64,000 bases of DNA from Collinsella phocaeensis (GTDB lineage Bacteria > Actinomycetota > Coriobacteriia > Coriobacteriales > Coriobacteriaceae), in assembly GCF_900119895.1 (NCBI RefSeq), contig NZ_FQLR01000004.1, positions 372,001-436,000 on the forward strand, given 5' to 3'. This document shows, piece after piece, positions 8,750 through 16,490 of this stretch. The notes beneath the pieces were generated by a model. It did not search any database. It was not told where the DNA came from and saw only the letters and a list, made by a program, of their open reading frames with translations. The translations under genes were made by a program, and so were the position numbers. Each line of letters opens with the position of its first letter. Position 1 is the first letter of the stretch.

Positions 8750-8797
8750 TAGACCGCGAGCGCCCGGTTCCCCCGCGGAGCCGGGCGTTTTGCTGCC
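8737..8797 (+). repeat. Direct repeat copy 1: tRNA-Thr 3' end plus terminator
   Basis: This 61-base stretch starts in the tRNA T-arm (GTCGCTGGCTCCATAG...), contains the terminator and ends TTTTGCTGCC. It recurs at 8914-8974 with one mismatch. Confidence 0.85.
8761..8791 (+). terminator. Terminator after tRNA-Thr
   Basis: CGCCCGG pairs with CCGGGCG, followed by TTTT. An identical hairpin recurs in the duplicate at 8941-8968. Confidence 0.75.
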
Positions 8798-8913
8798 GGC
8801 CGCCGGAATCGAACCCGGTTGCGGGCGCGGAGCTGAGGAAACGGCGGAGCCGTTTGCCAGCGCAGCGCGCAAGGGCCGTGAGGCCCGCAGCGGATCGAGC
8901 GAGCGGCGATACA

Positions 8914-8974
8914 GTCGCTGGCTCCATAGACCGCGAGCGCCCGGTTACCCCGCGGAGCCGGGCGTTTTGCTGCC
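8914..8974 (+). repeat. Direct repeat copy 2: att-like duplicate of the tRNA-Thr 3' end
   Basis: This matches 8737-8797 at 60 of 61 bases, offset by 177 bases. The 116 bases between include the complement of a second tRNA T-arm end (GGAATCGAACCCG at about 8806-8818). The layout resembles attL/attR left after loss of an integrated element, or a local duplication. Confidence 0.8.
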
Positions 8975-9022
8975 TGGCGCTCGGGCCTCGTCCTATCTTC
9001 CAAAGAGACTAGGAGGGGTGTG

Positions 9023-9133
9023 ATGTGTGGACGATATGGCAGAGTCGCATGCCGAACACGACGAAAACTGCAGCAAAATAAAGCATATGCTGGGGTAAAT
9101 GTAATCATGGATACGCCCGGACGCGTGTATTAG
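9023..9133 (+). CDS. Possible small or remnant gene (36 residues)
   Basis: A strong ribosome site, AGGAGGGGTGTG, precedes an ATG opening 36 codons. The product begins MCGRYGR, and MCGR(Y/F) is how SRAP/YedK proteins start with their catalytic Cys2, but the rest does not resemble that family. It may be a decayed gene start beside the tRNA duplication, or chance. The remaining bases of this gap show only the promoter at 9144. Confidence 0.2.
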   Translation: MCGRYGRVACRTRRKLQQNKAYAGVNVIMDTPGRVY

Positions 9134-9143
9134 AGGATACTTG

Positions 9144-9173
9144 TTGACACGGCATATTGCGTCGGAATAATAT
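9144..9173 (+). promoter_or_regulatory. Sigma70-type promoter of the tRNA-tuf cluster
   Basis: TTGACA (9144-9149), an 18-base spacer and TAATAT (9168-9173) lie about 58 bases before tRNA-Tyr, as expected for a strong stable-RNA promoter. Confidence 0.75.
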
Positions 9174-9230
9174 AGCTTCGCTCGCTGAGGAGCTGAGGTT
9201 TCCAAAGCTCAGTAGCGAGGCTTGACACGT

Positions 9231-9315
9231 GGGAGTTTGCCCGAGTGGTTAATGGGGACGGGCTGTAAACCCGTTGGCTATGCCTACATAGGTTCGAATC
9301 CTATAGCTCCCACCA
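9231..9315 (+). tRNA. tRNA-Tyr (anticodon GTA)
   Basis: The acceptor GGGAGTT pairs with AGCTCCC. Loop CTGTAAA in stem ACGGG/CCCGT gives anticodon GTA. A long variable arm makes it class II, as bacterial tRNA-Tyr is. CCA is encoded. Confidence 0.95.
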
Positions 9316-9323
9316 GTTCAAGT

Positions 9324-9399
9324 GCCTGTATAGCTCAGTCGGTAGAGCACTTCGTTGGTAACGAAGAGGTCACCAGTTCAAGTCTGGTTGCAGGCTCCA
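9324..9399 (+). tRNA. tRNA-Thr (anticodon GGT)
   Basis: Acceptor GCCTGTA/TGCAGGC. Loop TTGGTAA in stem CTTCG/CGAAG gives anticodon GGT. CCA is encoded. It lies 8 bases after tRNA-Tyr in the same transcript. Confidence 0.95.
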
Positions 9400-9404
9400 T
9401 TTAC

Positions 9405-9481
9405 GGCGGTGTAGCTCAGCTGGTTAGAGCACACGGTTCATACCCGTGGCGTCACTGGTTCGAATCCAGTCACCGCTACCA
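9405..9481 (+). tRNA. tRNA-Met (anticodon CAT)
   Basis: Acceptor GGCGGTG/CACCGCT. Loop TTCATAC in stem CACGG/CCGTG gives anticodon CAT. CCA is encoded. The paired first acceptor position (G-T) suggests elongator rather than initiator tRNA. A CAT anticodon can also mark tRNA-Ile2, so the charge is not certain. Confidence 0.9.
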
Positions 9482-9492
9482 AAGGTAACACG

Positions 9493-9525
9493 GTGGCTTT
9501 CCTAGAATATATTTAGGGAAGCCAC
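9493..9525 (+). other. Hairpin between tRNA-Met and tuf
   Basis: GTGGCTTTCC pairs with GGGAAGCCAC around a 13-base AT-rich loop, with no T run after it. It may be a processing site separating the tRNAs from tuf mRNA. Confidence 0.5.
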
Positions 9526-9579
9526 TTAGGTTTACGTAGGCTTTGTCCCAACCGGGGACAGCTAAAGGAGGAGGGCTTC

Positions 9580-10770
9580 ATGGCCAAGGAAAAGTTTGAG
9601 CGCACTAAGCCGCATGTTAACATCGGCACCATCGGTCACGTTGACCACGGCAAGACCACGCTGACGGCTGCCATCACCAAGGTTCTCTCTGAGACCGAGG
9701 GCTGCAAGGCCGACTTCACCGCCTTCGAGAACATCGACAAGGCTCCCGAGGAGCGCGAGCGCGGCATTACCATCTCCGTCTCCCACGTCGAGTACGAGAC
9801 CGCCACGCGTCACTACGCTCACGTCGACTGCCCCGGCCACGCTGACTACGTCAAGAACATGATCTCCGGTGCTGCTCAGATGGACGGCGCCATCATGGTT
9901 ATCGCTGCCACCGACGGCCCGATGGCCCAGACCCGTGAGCACATCCTGCTCGCTCGTCAGGTCGGCGTTCCCTACATCGTCGTGTTCCTGAACAAGTGCG
10001 ACATGGTCGACGACGACGAGCTTATCGACCTCGTCGAGATGGAGACCCGTGAGCTCCTCTCCGAGTACGATTTCCCCGGAGACGACATCCCCGTCATCCG
10101 CGGCTCCGCCCTCGGCGCCCTCAACGGCGAGGAGAAGTGGATGGACGCCATCCGCGAGCTCATGAACGCCGTTGACGAGTACATCCCCACCCCGGAGCGC
10201 GATAACGAGAAGCCGTTCCTGATGGCTGTCGAGGACGTTATGACCATCTCCGGCCGTGGTACCGTCGCTACCGGTCGTGTCGAGCGCGGCGAGCTCCGCC
10301 TCAACGACCCGGTCGAGATCGTCGGCATCAAGGAGACCAACTCCTCCGTCGCCACCGGTATCGAGATGTTCCGTAAGTCCATGGACTTCTGCGAGGCTGG
10401 TGACAACGTCGGCATCCTGCTCCGCGGCATCAAGCGCGAGGACATCGAGCGCGGCCAGGTTCTCTGCAAGCCGGGTTCCGTTACCCCGCACACCAAGTTC
10501 ACCGGCGAGATCTACGTTCTCACCAAGGAGGAGGGCGGCCGTCATACCCCGTTCTTCGATGGCTATCGTCCGCAGTTCTACTTCCGTACCACTGACGTGA
10601 CCGGTTCCGTCAAGCTCCCCGAGGGCACCGAGATGGCCATGCCTGGTGACCACATCACCATCGAGGGCGACCTCATCCACCCGATCGCCATGGAGGAGGG
10701 CCTGCGCTTCGCTATCCGCGAGGGTGGCCACACCGTCGGCTCGGGCATCGTCAGCACCATCATCGAGTAG
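9580..10770 (+). CDS. tuf: Translation elongation factor Tu
   Basis: EF-Tu delivers aminoacyl-tRNA to the ribosome. The 396-residue product is full length, with the GTPase motifs GHVDHGKTT (P-loop), ERGITI (effector), DCPGHADY and NKCD, then domains 2 and 3. AAAGGAGGAGGG precedes the ATG. The gene follows three tRNAs and is probably read from the promoter at 9144; tRNA-Tyr/Thr upstream of tuf is a common arrangement. Codon use is strongly biased, as in highly expressed genes. Confidence 0.99.
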   Translation: MAKEKFERTKPHVNIGTIGHVDHGKTTLTAAITKVLSETEGCKADFTAFENIDKAPEERERGITISVSHVEYETATRHYAHVDCPGHADYVKNMISGAAQMDGAIMVIAATDGPMAQTREHILLARQVGVPYIVVFLNKCDMVDDDELIDLVEMETRELLSEYDFPGDDIPVIRGSALGALNGEEKWMDAIRELMNAVDEYIPTPERDNEKPFLMAVEDVMTISGRGTVATGRVERGELRLNDPVEIVGIKETNSSVATGIEMFRKSMDFCEAGDNVGILLRGIKREDIERGQVLCKPGSVTPHTKFTGEIYVLTKEEGGRHTPFFDGYRPQFYFRTTDVTGSVKLPEGTEMAMPGDHITIEGDLIHPIAMEEGLRFAIREGGHTVGSGIVSTIIE

Positions 10771-10803
10771 CTTTAAGCTGACTCGGGTCTGAATGATCCT
10801 TTT

Positions 10804-10836
10804 GACCCGGCTCCCATCGGGAGCCGGGTCGTTTTG
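10804..10836 (+). terminator. Intrinsic terminator after tuf
   Basis: GACCCGGCTCCC pairs perfectly with GGGAGCCGGGTC around a 3-base loop, followed by GTTTTG. Confidence 0.9.
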
Positions 10837-10900
10837 TCTCTGAGAGATGCGTATAGATTGTGAAGCCGAAGTATTTCGGATAACTCCTCGGAACTGAGCA

Positions 10901-10930
10901 TTGACAGAGACCCATGTCCGATGCTAATGT
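10901..10930 (+). promoter_or_regulatory. Promoter of the rpmG-trnW-secE-nusG transcript
   Basis: TTGACA (10901-10906), an 18-base spacer and TAATGT (10925-10930) lie 47 bases before the rpmG start. Confidence 0.65.
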
Positions 10931-10976
10931 TTACCACCGTGCCCGTATGGGACGGTCAATGGAGGTTAATTCACAC

Positions 10977-11126
10977 ATGCGCACTATGGTTACTCTTGCT
11001 TGCACCGAGTGCAAGCGTCGCAACTACACGACGACCAAGAACAAGGCGACCATGCCGGATCGCATGGAGATCAAGAAGTATTGCCCTTGGTGCCGTCAGC
11101 ACACCGTGCACAAGGAGACTCGCTAG
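10977..11126 (+). CDS. rpmG: 50S ribosomal protein L33
   Basis: This 49-residue basic protein of the large subunit carries two zinc-type cysteine pairs, CTEC (10-13) and CPWC (37-40), so it is the zinc-binding form. The start at 10977 follows GGAGG with a 10-base gap and gives the standard L33 length; the frame opens further upstream but without a ribosome site. It precedes tRNA-Trp and secE. Confidence 0.97.
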   Translation: MRTMVTLACTECKRRNYTTTKNKATMPDRMEIKKYCPWCRQHTVHKETR

Positions 11127-11139
11127 TCTCTAAGCATAC

Positions 11140-11215
11140 ACGCCAGTAGTTCAATTGGTAGAGCATCGGTCTCCAAAACCGAGTGTTGAGGGTTCGAGTC
11201 CTTCCTGGCGTGCCA
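11140..11215 (+). tRNA. tRNA-Trp (anticodon CCA)
   Basis: Acceptor ACGCCAG/CTGGCGT. Loop CTCCAAA in stem TCGGT/ACCGA gives anticodon CCA. The 3' CCA is encoded. tRNA-Trp between rpmG and secE is a common bacterial arrangement. Confidence 0.96.
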
Positions 11216-11224
11216 GTCTTTAAT

Positions 11225-11255
11225 CCGTAAGCCTCCTTGTGGGGCTTACGGTTTC
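11225..11255 (+). terminator. Terminator-like hairpin between tRNA-Trp and secE
   Basis: CCGTAAGCC pairs perfectly with GGCTTACGG, followed by TTTC. The weak T tail suggests partial termination or a processing site within the operon. Confidence 0.5.
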
Positions 11256-11290
11256 TAATGTTATAGCCACAAGGCCGAAGGGAAGCGTTC

Positions 11291-11656
11291 ATGGCCAACA
11301 AGAAGACCAAGAAGAAGAGTACGCAGTCCGCTGCTCCTGCTTCGTCTGCTCAGGCAGAGGCCTCCAAGGACGCCGCCAAGAAGGCCGCGCCCGCCAAGGC
11401 GGACGCCAAGGCTGCCAAGAAGGCGGAGAAGAAGAAGGCCGAGAAGAACAAGAAGCCCGGCCTCATCGCTCGCGCCAAGAACTACCTGGCTTCGATTCGT
11501 TCCGAGATGAAGCGCGTCACCTGGCCCACCAAGAAGGAGCTCGTCAACTACTCCGTGGCCGTGTGCGTGTCGCTCGTCGTCGTCGGCATCGCGATCGCCG
11601 TGCTCGATCTCGTCATCGGCGAGGGTCTTATGCTCTTCGCTGGTCTGAGGGGGTAA
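11291..11656 (+). CDS. secE: Preprotein translocase subunit SecE
   Basis: SecE clamps SecY in the Sec translocon of the cytoplasmic membrane. The 121-residue product has a long Lys/Ala-rich cytoplasmic tail (1-57), the conserved amphipathic helix with RVTWPTKKEL (about 76-85) and one membrane helix (about 90-112). The tail is longer than in E. coli-independent minimal SecE forms but usual in actinobacteria. nusG starts 3 bases after the stop. Confidence 0.96.
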   Translation: MANKKTKKKSTQSAAPASSAQAEASKDAAKKAAPAKADAKAAKKAEKKKAEKNKKPGLIARAKNYLASIRSEMKRVTWPTKKELVNYSVAVCVSLVVVGIAIAVLDLVIGEGLMLFAGLRG

Positions 11657-11659
11657 GCA

Positions 11660-12196
11660 ATGTCCAAGCGTTGGTATGTCGTTCACACCTATTCCGGATA
11701 CGAGAACAAGGTCAAGGTTGACCTCGAGCATCGTATCGAGACCATGGGGATGCAGGATCGCATCTTCTCTATCGAGATTCCGACCGAGCGCGTCACCGAG
11801 ATCAAAGAGGGCGGCAAGCGCGAGACCAAGGACTCGAAGATCTTTCCGGGTTACGTCCTCGTCCGCATGGAGATGGACGACGACGCGTGGACCTGCGTCC
11901 GCAACACCCCGGGTGTCACCGGCTTCCTCGGCGGCAACGGCAAGCCCGCGCCGCTGTCCCGCGACGAGTACAACAAGATGATGCGCAAGTCCGACAAGGG
12001 CACCGCATCCAAGCATACGTCCGTGGACATCGAGGTCGGTACCACCGTCAAGGTCATCTCCGGTCCGCTTTCGGACTTCGATGGCAAGGTGTCCGAGGTC
12101 AATGCGGAGGCCGGCAAGGTCAAGGTCACGCTCGTCATCTTCGGTCGTGAGACCCCGGTTGAGCTCTCCTTCGACCAGATCACGGTGATCTCCTAA
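11660..12196 (+). CDS. nusG: Transcription termination/antitermination protein NusG
   Basis: NusG binds RNA polymerase and couples it to ribosomes or Rho. The 178-residue product starts with the NGN domain (KRWYVVHTYSGYENKV) and ends with a KOW domain (VKVISGPLSDFDGKV). It lies between secE and rplK as in most bacteria. A NusG paralogue, LoaP, is found near the end of this window. Confidence 0.98.
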   Translation: MSKRWYVVHTYSGYENKVKVDLEHRIETMGMQDRIFSIEIPTERVTEIKEGGKRETKDSKIFPGYVLVRMEMDDDAWTCVRNTPGVTGFLGGNGKPAPLSRDEYNKMMRKSDKGTASKHTSVDIEVGTTVKVISGPLSDFDGKVSEVNAEAGKVKVTLVIFGRETPVELSFDQITVIS

Positions 12197-12316
12197 GGTT
12201 GTCCGTTCGCGCGTTCGCGTTTCTCCTGCCGACCGCTCACCGGCGGGTGTGCTTCTAGCGGGTTCGCGCTGACGATAGATACGTATTCGCACGTTTGTGT
12301 TCAGGAAGGAATGACC

Positions 12317-12745
12317 ATGGCTGAGAAGAAGATTGCCACCGTCATTAAGCTCCAGATCCCGGCCGGCCAGGCCAACCCGGCTCCTCCGGTCGGTCCCGCC
12401 CTGGGCGCCGCCCAGGTCAACATCATGCAGTTCTGCCAGGCCTTCAACGCCGCCACGCAGGACAAGATGGGCGACATCATCCCCGTCGAGATCTCCGTCT
12501 ACGAGGACCGCACCTTCACCTTCATCTGCAAGACCCCGCCTGCGGCTCACCTCATCAAGAAGGAGCTCAAGCTCAAGGGCGGCTCCGCCGTTCCCCAGCG
12601 CGACAAGGTCGGCCAGCTCACCGACGAGCAGCTCACCAAGATCGCCGAGATCAAGATGCCGGACCTCAATGCCAACGACATCGAGGCCGCCAAGAAGATC
12701 GTTGCCGGCACCGCCCGCTCCATGGGCGTCACCATCGCCGAGTAG
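12317..12745 (+). CDS. rplK: 50S ribosomal protein L11
   Basis: L11 forms the GTPase-associated centre of the large subunit. The 142-residue product has the N-terminal [16 protein letters not shown] motif and a C-terminal rRNA-binding domain ending in the TARSMGVTI region. The ATG at 12317 follows AGGAAGGA; an in-frame ATG at 12311 overlaps that site. The 108-base spacer to rplA holds a hairpin at about 12762-12785 (AGCAGGCG/CGCCTGCT). Confidence 0.98.
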   Translation: MAEKKIATVIKLQIPAGQANPAPPVGPALGAAQVNIMQFCQAFNAATQDKMGDIIPVEISVYEDRTFTFICKTPPAAHLIKKELKLKGGSAVPQRDKVGQLTDEQLTKIAEIKMPDLNANDIEAAKKIVAGTARSMGVTIAE

Positions 12746-12853
12746 CGCAAGTGTGTAATCAGCAGGCGTCATCCGGCGCCTGCTTTACGCGTGCAATAGG
12801 GCACGCATCGATGTGGGAGGGCGCACGCCCGTATGACCACAGGAGGTATTAAC

Positions 12854-13561
12854 ATGGCTAAGCATGGCAAGAAGTTCCGCGCTGCCGCCGAGCTCGTGAA
12901 CAGCGATCAGCTGTACACCCCGCTGGCTGCCGCCAAGCTGGTGAAGTCTCTCGACACCGCCAAGTTCGACGAGACCGTCGAGGCTCACTTCCGTCTGGGC
13001 ATCGACACCCGTAAGGCCGATCAGAACATCCGCGGCTCCATCTCCCTGCCCCACGGCACCGGCAAGACCGTTCGCGTCGCCGTGTTCGCCGAGGGCGCCA
13101 AGGCCGACGAGGCCCGCGAGGCCGGTGCCGACGTCGTTGGCTCCGACGAGCTGATCGCCGACATCCAGAAGGGCGAGATCAACTTCGACGCCGCCATCGC
13201 CACCCCCAACATGATGGCGAAGGTCGGCCGCATCGGTAAGATCCTCGGCCCCCGTGGCCTCATGCCGAACCCCAAGCTCGGCACTGTCACCATGGACGTC
13301 GCCAAGATGGTCGGTGAGCTCAAGGCCGGCCGCGTGGAGTACCGTGCCGACCGTTACGGCATCTGCCACGTGCCCCTGGGCAAGAAGTCCTTCTCCGAGC
13401 AGCAGCTCGTCGAGAACTACGCCGCCCTGTACACCGAGATCCTGCGCGTGAAGCCGTCTTCCGCCAAGGGCAAGTACGTGAAGAGCGTTTCCATCTCTTC
13501 CACCATGGGCCCTGGTGTCAAGGTCGACCCTGCCGTTCAGCGCGACTTCCTCGCTGAGTAG
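12854..13561 (+). CDS. rplA: 50S ribosomal protein L1
   Basis: L1 forms the mobile stalk near the ribosomal E site and often represses its own operon. The 235-residue product is full length, with the MAKHGKKFR start and the LGPRGLMPNPK signature. The ATG at 12854 follows AGGAGGTATTAAC. The rplK-rplA pair closes the backbone block and ends in a strong terminator. Confidence 0.98.
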   Translation: MAKHGKKFRAAAELVNSDQLYTPLAAAKLVKSLDTAKFDETVEAHFRLGIDTRKADQNIRGSISLPHGTGKTVRVAVFAEGAKADEAREAGADVVGSDELIADIQKGEINFDAAIATPNMMAKVGRIGKILGPRGLMPNPKLGTVTMDVAKMVGELKAGRVEYRADRYGICHVPLGKKSFSEQQLVENYAALYTEILRVKPSSAKGKYVKSVSISSTMGPGVKVDPAVQRDFLAE

Positions 13562-13584
13562 CTCCACGTTTCATAGACGGGTTC

Positions 13585-13619
13585 AACCCGGTTCCGCGTC
13601 ATGCGGGACCGGGTTTTTT
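13585..13619 (+). terminator. Intrinsic terminator after rplA
   Basis: AACCCGGTTCCGC pairs with GCGGGACCGGGTT around GTCAT, followed by TTTTTTG. rplJ/rplL do not follow here. Confidence 0.92.
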
Positions 13620-13780
13620 GTTAGGCGGCGTGCCCGAAATACGCATATAGAAGTGCGCCAGTTGAAGAGCGCCTGAGGATCGAGGCTGCTGTTCGGGTTT
13701 CGCGCGAGGGTGGCGTTTTGGTGTTATGGTGCCCGATGTGTTCCGAATCTTCGGTATTGCTTTGCGTACCGTGCGATACG

Positions 13781-13852
13781 TACATACCGTTTGAGTCTGT
13801 ATGTATACCGTCTATCTATTACAAAAGAAGTACCTCAACACACATAGTACTT
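13781..13852 (+). promoter_or_regulatory. Two inverted repeats, candidate PadR operators
   Basis: TACATAC-N11-GTATGTA (13781-13805) and AAGTAC-N13-GTACTT (13828-13852) lie in an AT-rich stretch just before the PadR gene. PadR proteins usually bind ACAT/ATGT-type palindromes and repress themselves. A -10-like TATGTT follows at about 13852. Confidence 0.55.
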
Positions 13853-13898
13853 ATGTTAGATTGTGGGTACCAGGGAAGAGCGATTCAGGAGGTGACAT

Positions 13899-14249
13899 AT
13901 GGCCACGAAGGACGCGGTGAGCGACCTTATCCGCGGCAACATCGATGCGATCATTCTTTGCACGCTTTCCTCGAAAGACAGCTACGGGTACGAGATTCTC
14001 AAGGCTGTTGCCACGGCGAGTCGGGGGGAATACGAGATGAAGGAGCCCTCGCTGTACACGAGCCTCAAACGGCTCGAGAAGCAGGGGTTCGTCGAGAGCT
14101 ATTGGGGCGACGAGACCCAGGGCGCGCGACGAAAGTACTACCACATGACACCTGCCGGGTCGACGGAGCTTGTCGAGGCGACCGAACGCTGGGTGCGGGT
14201 GCGCGACATCATTGATTGCCTGTTGCAGCAGGATGGAGGAGAACGATGA
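13899..14249 (+). CDS. PadR-family transcriptional regulator
   Basis: The 116-residue product is a short PadR winged helix: LCTLSSKDSYGYEILK (about 20-35), SLYTSLKRLEKQGFVESYW (about 51-69), then RRKYYHMTPAG, the family wing. AGGAGG precedes the ATG. Its stop overlaps the next start (ATGA), so it is translationally coupled to the membrane protein at 14246. In many bacteria small PadR regulators are paired with such proteins and control envelope-stress or drug-response genes. Confidence 0.93.
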   Translation: MATKDAVSDLIRGNIDAIILCTLSSKDSYGYEILKAVATASRGEYEMKEPSLYTSLKRLEKQGFVESYWGDETQGARRKYYHMTPAGSTELVEATERWVRVRDIIDCLLQQDGGER

Positions 14250-15508
14250 ACGAGATTCGGATGTACGTGGAGCACCTGTTCGAGGGCAAGCTGCTCACGG
14301 CCGATATGATCGAGCTCAAAGAAGAGATCTACGGAAACCTGGTGGCTCGGTACGAGGACCTCATCGCCGAGGGTGTCGAGCCCGGTGACGCCCTTGCTCG
14401 CACCAAGAAGAGCATGACGAGCATCGACGACGTGCTGGCGGGCGAGGATGCCGAGGAAAACGCCTCCGAGCTTTCGCCTGCGGGCAAGGACACGGGGTCT
14501 GGGGTGGATGCCAGTGGGGCGCAGCCGGCTGTCGCGGCGCCCGCTGGGAAGCCTACCGGCGAGAGCTTGGCTTCCGAATCCGCCGCCGAGACTGCACGGC
14601 TGGAGGCGTCGGGAGTCTCCGCTCCGGAGCCACAGGATGCCACGGCCGCGGCGCCCGCGATCGCCGCCGCTTCCGCCGCGGGTGCCGCATCCGGCGCTCC
14701 TGTGCCGCCTGAAGGTGCGGAAAACCCGTTGCCTGGACCCGTTGCGCAGCCTGCGCAAGATGCTGGCAAGAAGCGCCGCACATGGATTATCGTCGCGGCT
14801 GTCGTTGCGGCGATTCTGCTTGTGCCGGCGCTGCTGTTTGGGGCCGGTATGATCGGCTTCACGTCGATGAGCGGTGCGGACGTTGATATCGACGAGGGCC
14901 GCGTGGAAGTCGAAGACGGCAAGGGCAACGAGGTGACGATCGACCCGCAGCAGGGAATTACGGTGACGGACGGTGACAATGAGGTGACCATCGGGTCCGA
15001 CGGCATCGTGCGCATCGATGGCGATCCGGCGGACGACCTCCTTACCGCGGTGGTGAACGCGCGGTCCGGCGACGTGAAAGAGCTGGTGAACACGGATCCG
15101 GCCGATGCTGCCGCGGTGGAGCGCGTGCTGAGGGCCCTGCCGATGAGCCAATGGCTGAGCGACCTCGATGTGACGCGCGGCGTGGACGTCCTGTCGTTTG
15201 CGTATCGCGAGGTGCCGGACACGTACGAGGGCGAGTCCGTGGATATCGCGCTGGCCTACAACGTGGCCGCCATCTTCTGCACGATGCCGACGCTCAATGA
15301 GGTCCAGGTCACGCTGACGGAGAGCGATGAGCCTGCCGACGAGAGCTGCTACGTGTTCAAGCGCGACGACGTGCAGCAGCGGATCGGCGTGTGCCTCGAC
15401 GAGGGCATGGTGAACGAGGCTGGCTGGACGCAGATCATGCGGGATCACCTGTACAAGCATGATTTTGCCGAGAACCTGGTGGATGCTGCGGAGCGCGCCT
15501 GGCGCTAG
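14246..15508 (+). CDS. PadR-coupled membrane protein with HAAS-type N-terminus
   Basis: The 420-residue product starts with an alpha-helical domain (about 1-67: MIELKEEIYGNL, ARYEDLIAEG, ALARTKKSM) like the HAAS/permease-prefix (DUF1700-type) domain usually encoded beside PadR genes. A Pro/Ala/Glu-rich linker (70-178) leads to one membrane helix (about 180-208). The C-terminal about 210 residues, probably extracellular, contain short Val/Glu/Gly-rich beta repeats (about 215-260) and no domain I recognise. The start codon overlaps the padR stop. Function is unknown; a sensor or envelope role is inference. Confidence 0.85.
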   Translation: MNEIRMYVEHLFEGKLLTADMIELKEEIYGNLVARYEDLIAEGVEPGDALARTKKSMTSIDDVLAGEDAEENASELSPAGKDTGSGVDASGAQPAVAAPAGKPTGESLASESAAETARLEASGVSAPEPQDATAAAPAIAAASAAGAASGAPVPPEGAENPLPGPVAQPAQDAGKKRRTWIIVAAVVAAILLVPALLFGAGMIGFTSMSGADVDIDEGRVEVEDGKGNEVTIDPQQGITVTDGDNEVTIGSDGIVRIDGDPADDLLTAVVNARSGDVKELVNTDPADAAAVERVLRALPMSQWLSDLDVTRGVDVLSFAYREVPDTYEGESVDIALAYNVAAIFCTMPTLNEVQVTLTESDEPADESCYVFKRDDVQQRIGVCLDEGMVNEAGWTQIMRDHLYKHDFAENLVDAAERAWR

Positions 15509-15522
15509 AGCGCGGTCCTCCA

Positions 15523-15553
15523 CCTCAAATTAGGGACAGGCACTTATTTGAGG
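15523..15553. repeat. REP-like palindrome, family A (copy 2)
   Basis: CCTCAAAT, TAGGGACAGGCACTT, ATTTGAGG. It lies 15 bases after the stop of the PadR-coupled gene. Confidence 0.8.
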
Positions 15554-15575
15554 CGGGCCCCGGTTCTATCGAGAG

Positions 15576-15630
15576 CGGCCTTCGGCCACGTTGTGCATCT
15601 GCACTCCGTGGCCGAAGGCCGTTTTCGTTT
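15576..15630 (+). terminator. Terminator of the padR operon
   Basis: CGGCCTTCGGCCAC (15576-15589) pairs perfectly with GTGGCCGAAGGCCG (15608-15621), followed by TTTTCGTTT. Convergent mscS lies just beyond. Confidence 0.8.
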
Positions 15631-15657
15631 GGTGGGTATGCCGTGGGAGCATGCGCG

Positions 15658-15686
15658 CTCAATTTGGTGCCTGTCCCCTTTTTGAG
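15658..15686. repeat. REP-like palindrome, family A (copy 3, inverted)
   Basis: CTCAATTTGGTGCCTGTCCC followed by CTTTTTGAG, the reverse orientation of the family core. It lies 105 bases from copy 2, so the two form a head-to-head pair around the terminator. Confidence 0.8.
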
Positions 15687-15707
15687 ATTGAGCTCCTCCG
15701 GCTGCGC

Positions 15708-16490
15708 TTACACCAGCGCCGCGATGGAACGGACCACGGCGTCGGCCGCCAGGCCCGTCTTCGTCGCATCCTCGACCTGAAGGATGATCTTTCCCTTGAT
15801 GCCGAGTTCCGAGATCTCGGAGAACAGGACGCGCGGCCCGTCGATGACGGGGGAGACGCCGCCCGCCGCATCCCCTGCAAGGCGGGCAAGCTGCTCGGCA
15901 AGGGCGTCCATGTGCTCGGTGCGCGCACCGCCGTCGTCGCCCAGGCGCGGCACGGCGAAGGGAACGGCCACGCGGTTGGCGGGAAGCAGGTGCACGAGCG
16001 CCGTCTTGGAGATGATCGAGTTGGGGATGATCACGGTCTGGCCGAGCGCGTCGCGGATCGTGGTGTGACGCCACGTGACGTCCTGCACCACACCGGTCTC
16101 GGACCCGACCTCGATGTTGTCGCCGGGCTTGACGATGCCCATGAAGGTAACCTGCAGCCCTCCGATGAGGTTGGAGAGCGTGTCCTGGAAACCGAGGGAG
16201 ACGGCGATACCGCCGACGCCAAGGGCGGCGACGAGCGCGTTGGCGTTGATTCCGAAGCAGGCATCGAGCAGCACGCTCGCCCCCAGCGCCCAGATGACCC
16301 CGCGTGCGATGTTGACCAGGATGCTGGAGCTGGGCAGCGGGTTGCTGTCACGCTCGAGCAGTTTGCGCAGGGTGCGCGCCGCGATGCGCGAGGCGACGGC
16401 GGTGACGATCACGATGAGGACGCCCCACAGCGCGGTCTTGATGGCCGGCATGGCGAGGAGATCGAAGAGTGGCTGGAAAAGCTCGGGCAT
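15708..16490 (-). CDS. mscS: Small-conductance mechanosensitive channel, MscS family
   Basis: MscS channels open under membrane tension to release solutes in osmotic downshock. The 260-residue product has membrane helices at about 15-35 and 60-85, the pore helix rich in Gly/Ala (AALGVGGIAVSLGFQDTLSN), then the beta domain (PGDNIEVG, GVVQDVTWRHTTIRD, IIPNS) and a C-terminal alpha/beta domain. I chose ATG 16490 (GAAAGG upstream), giving MPELF. An in-frame start at 16538 is possible. Confidence 0.92.
   Translation of the reverse strand: MPELFQPLFDLLAMPAIKTALWGVLIVIVTAVASRIAARTLRKLLERDSNPLPSSSILVNIARGVIWALGASVLLDACFGINANALVAALGVGGIAVSLGFQDTLSNLIGGLQVTFMGIVKPGDNIEVGSETGVVQDVTWRHTTIRDALGQTVIIPNSIISKTALVHLLPANRVAVPFAVPRLGDDGGARTEHMDALAEQLARLAGDAAGGVSPVIDGPRVLFSEISELGIKGKIILQVEDATKTGLAADAVVRSIAALV

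Noticed and set aside
8799-8830. A further tRNA gene on the minus strand between the duplicated repeats
   Set aside because: Only a T-arm-like piece (complement of CGGGTTCGATTCC) is present; no acceptor, D-arm or anticodon arm can be built.
9023-9133. Start of a SRAP/YedK gene (MCGRY)
   Set aside because: Only the first five residues fit; the rest shows no family motif and the frame closes after 36 codons. Kept as a low-confidence small frame only.
12746-12853. Terminator between rplK and rplA
   Set aside because: The hairpin at about 12762-12785 lacks a T run and these genes are normally co-transcribed; it may rather be part of an L1-binding leader.
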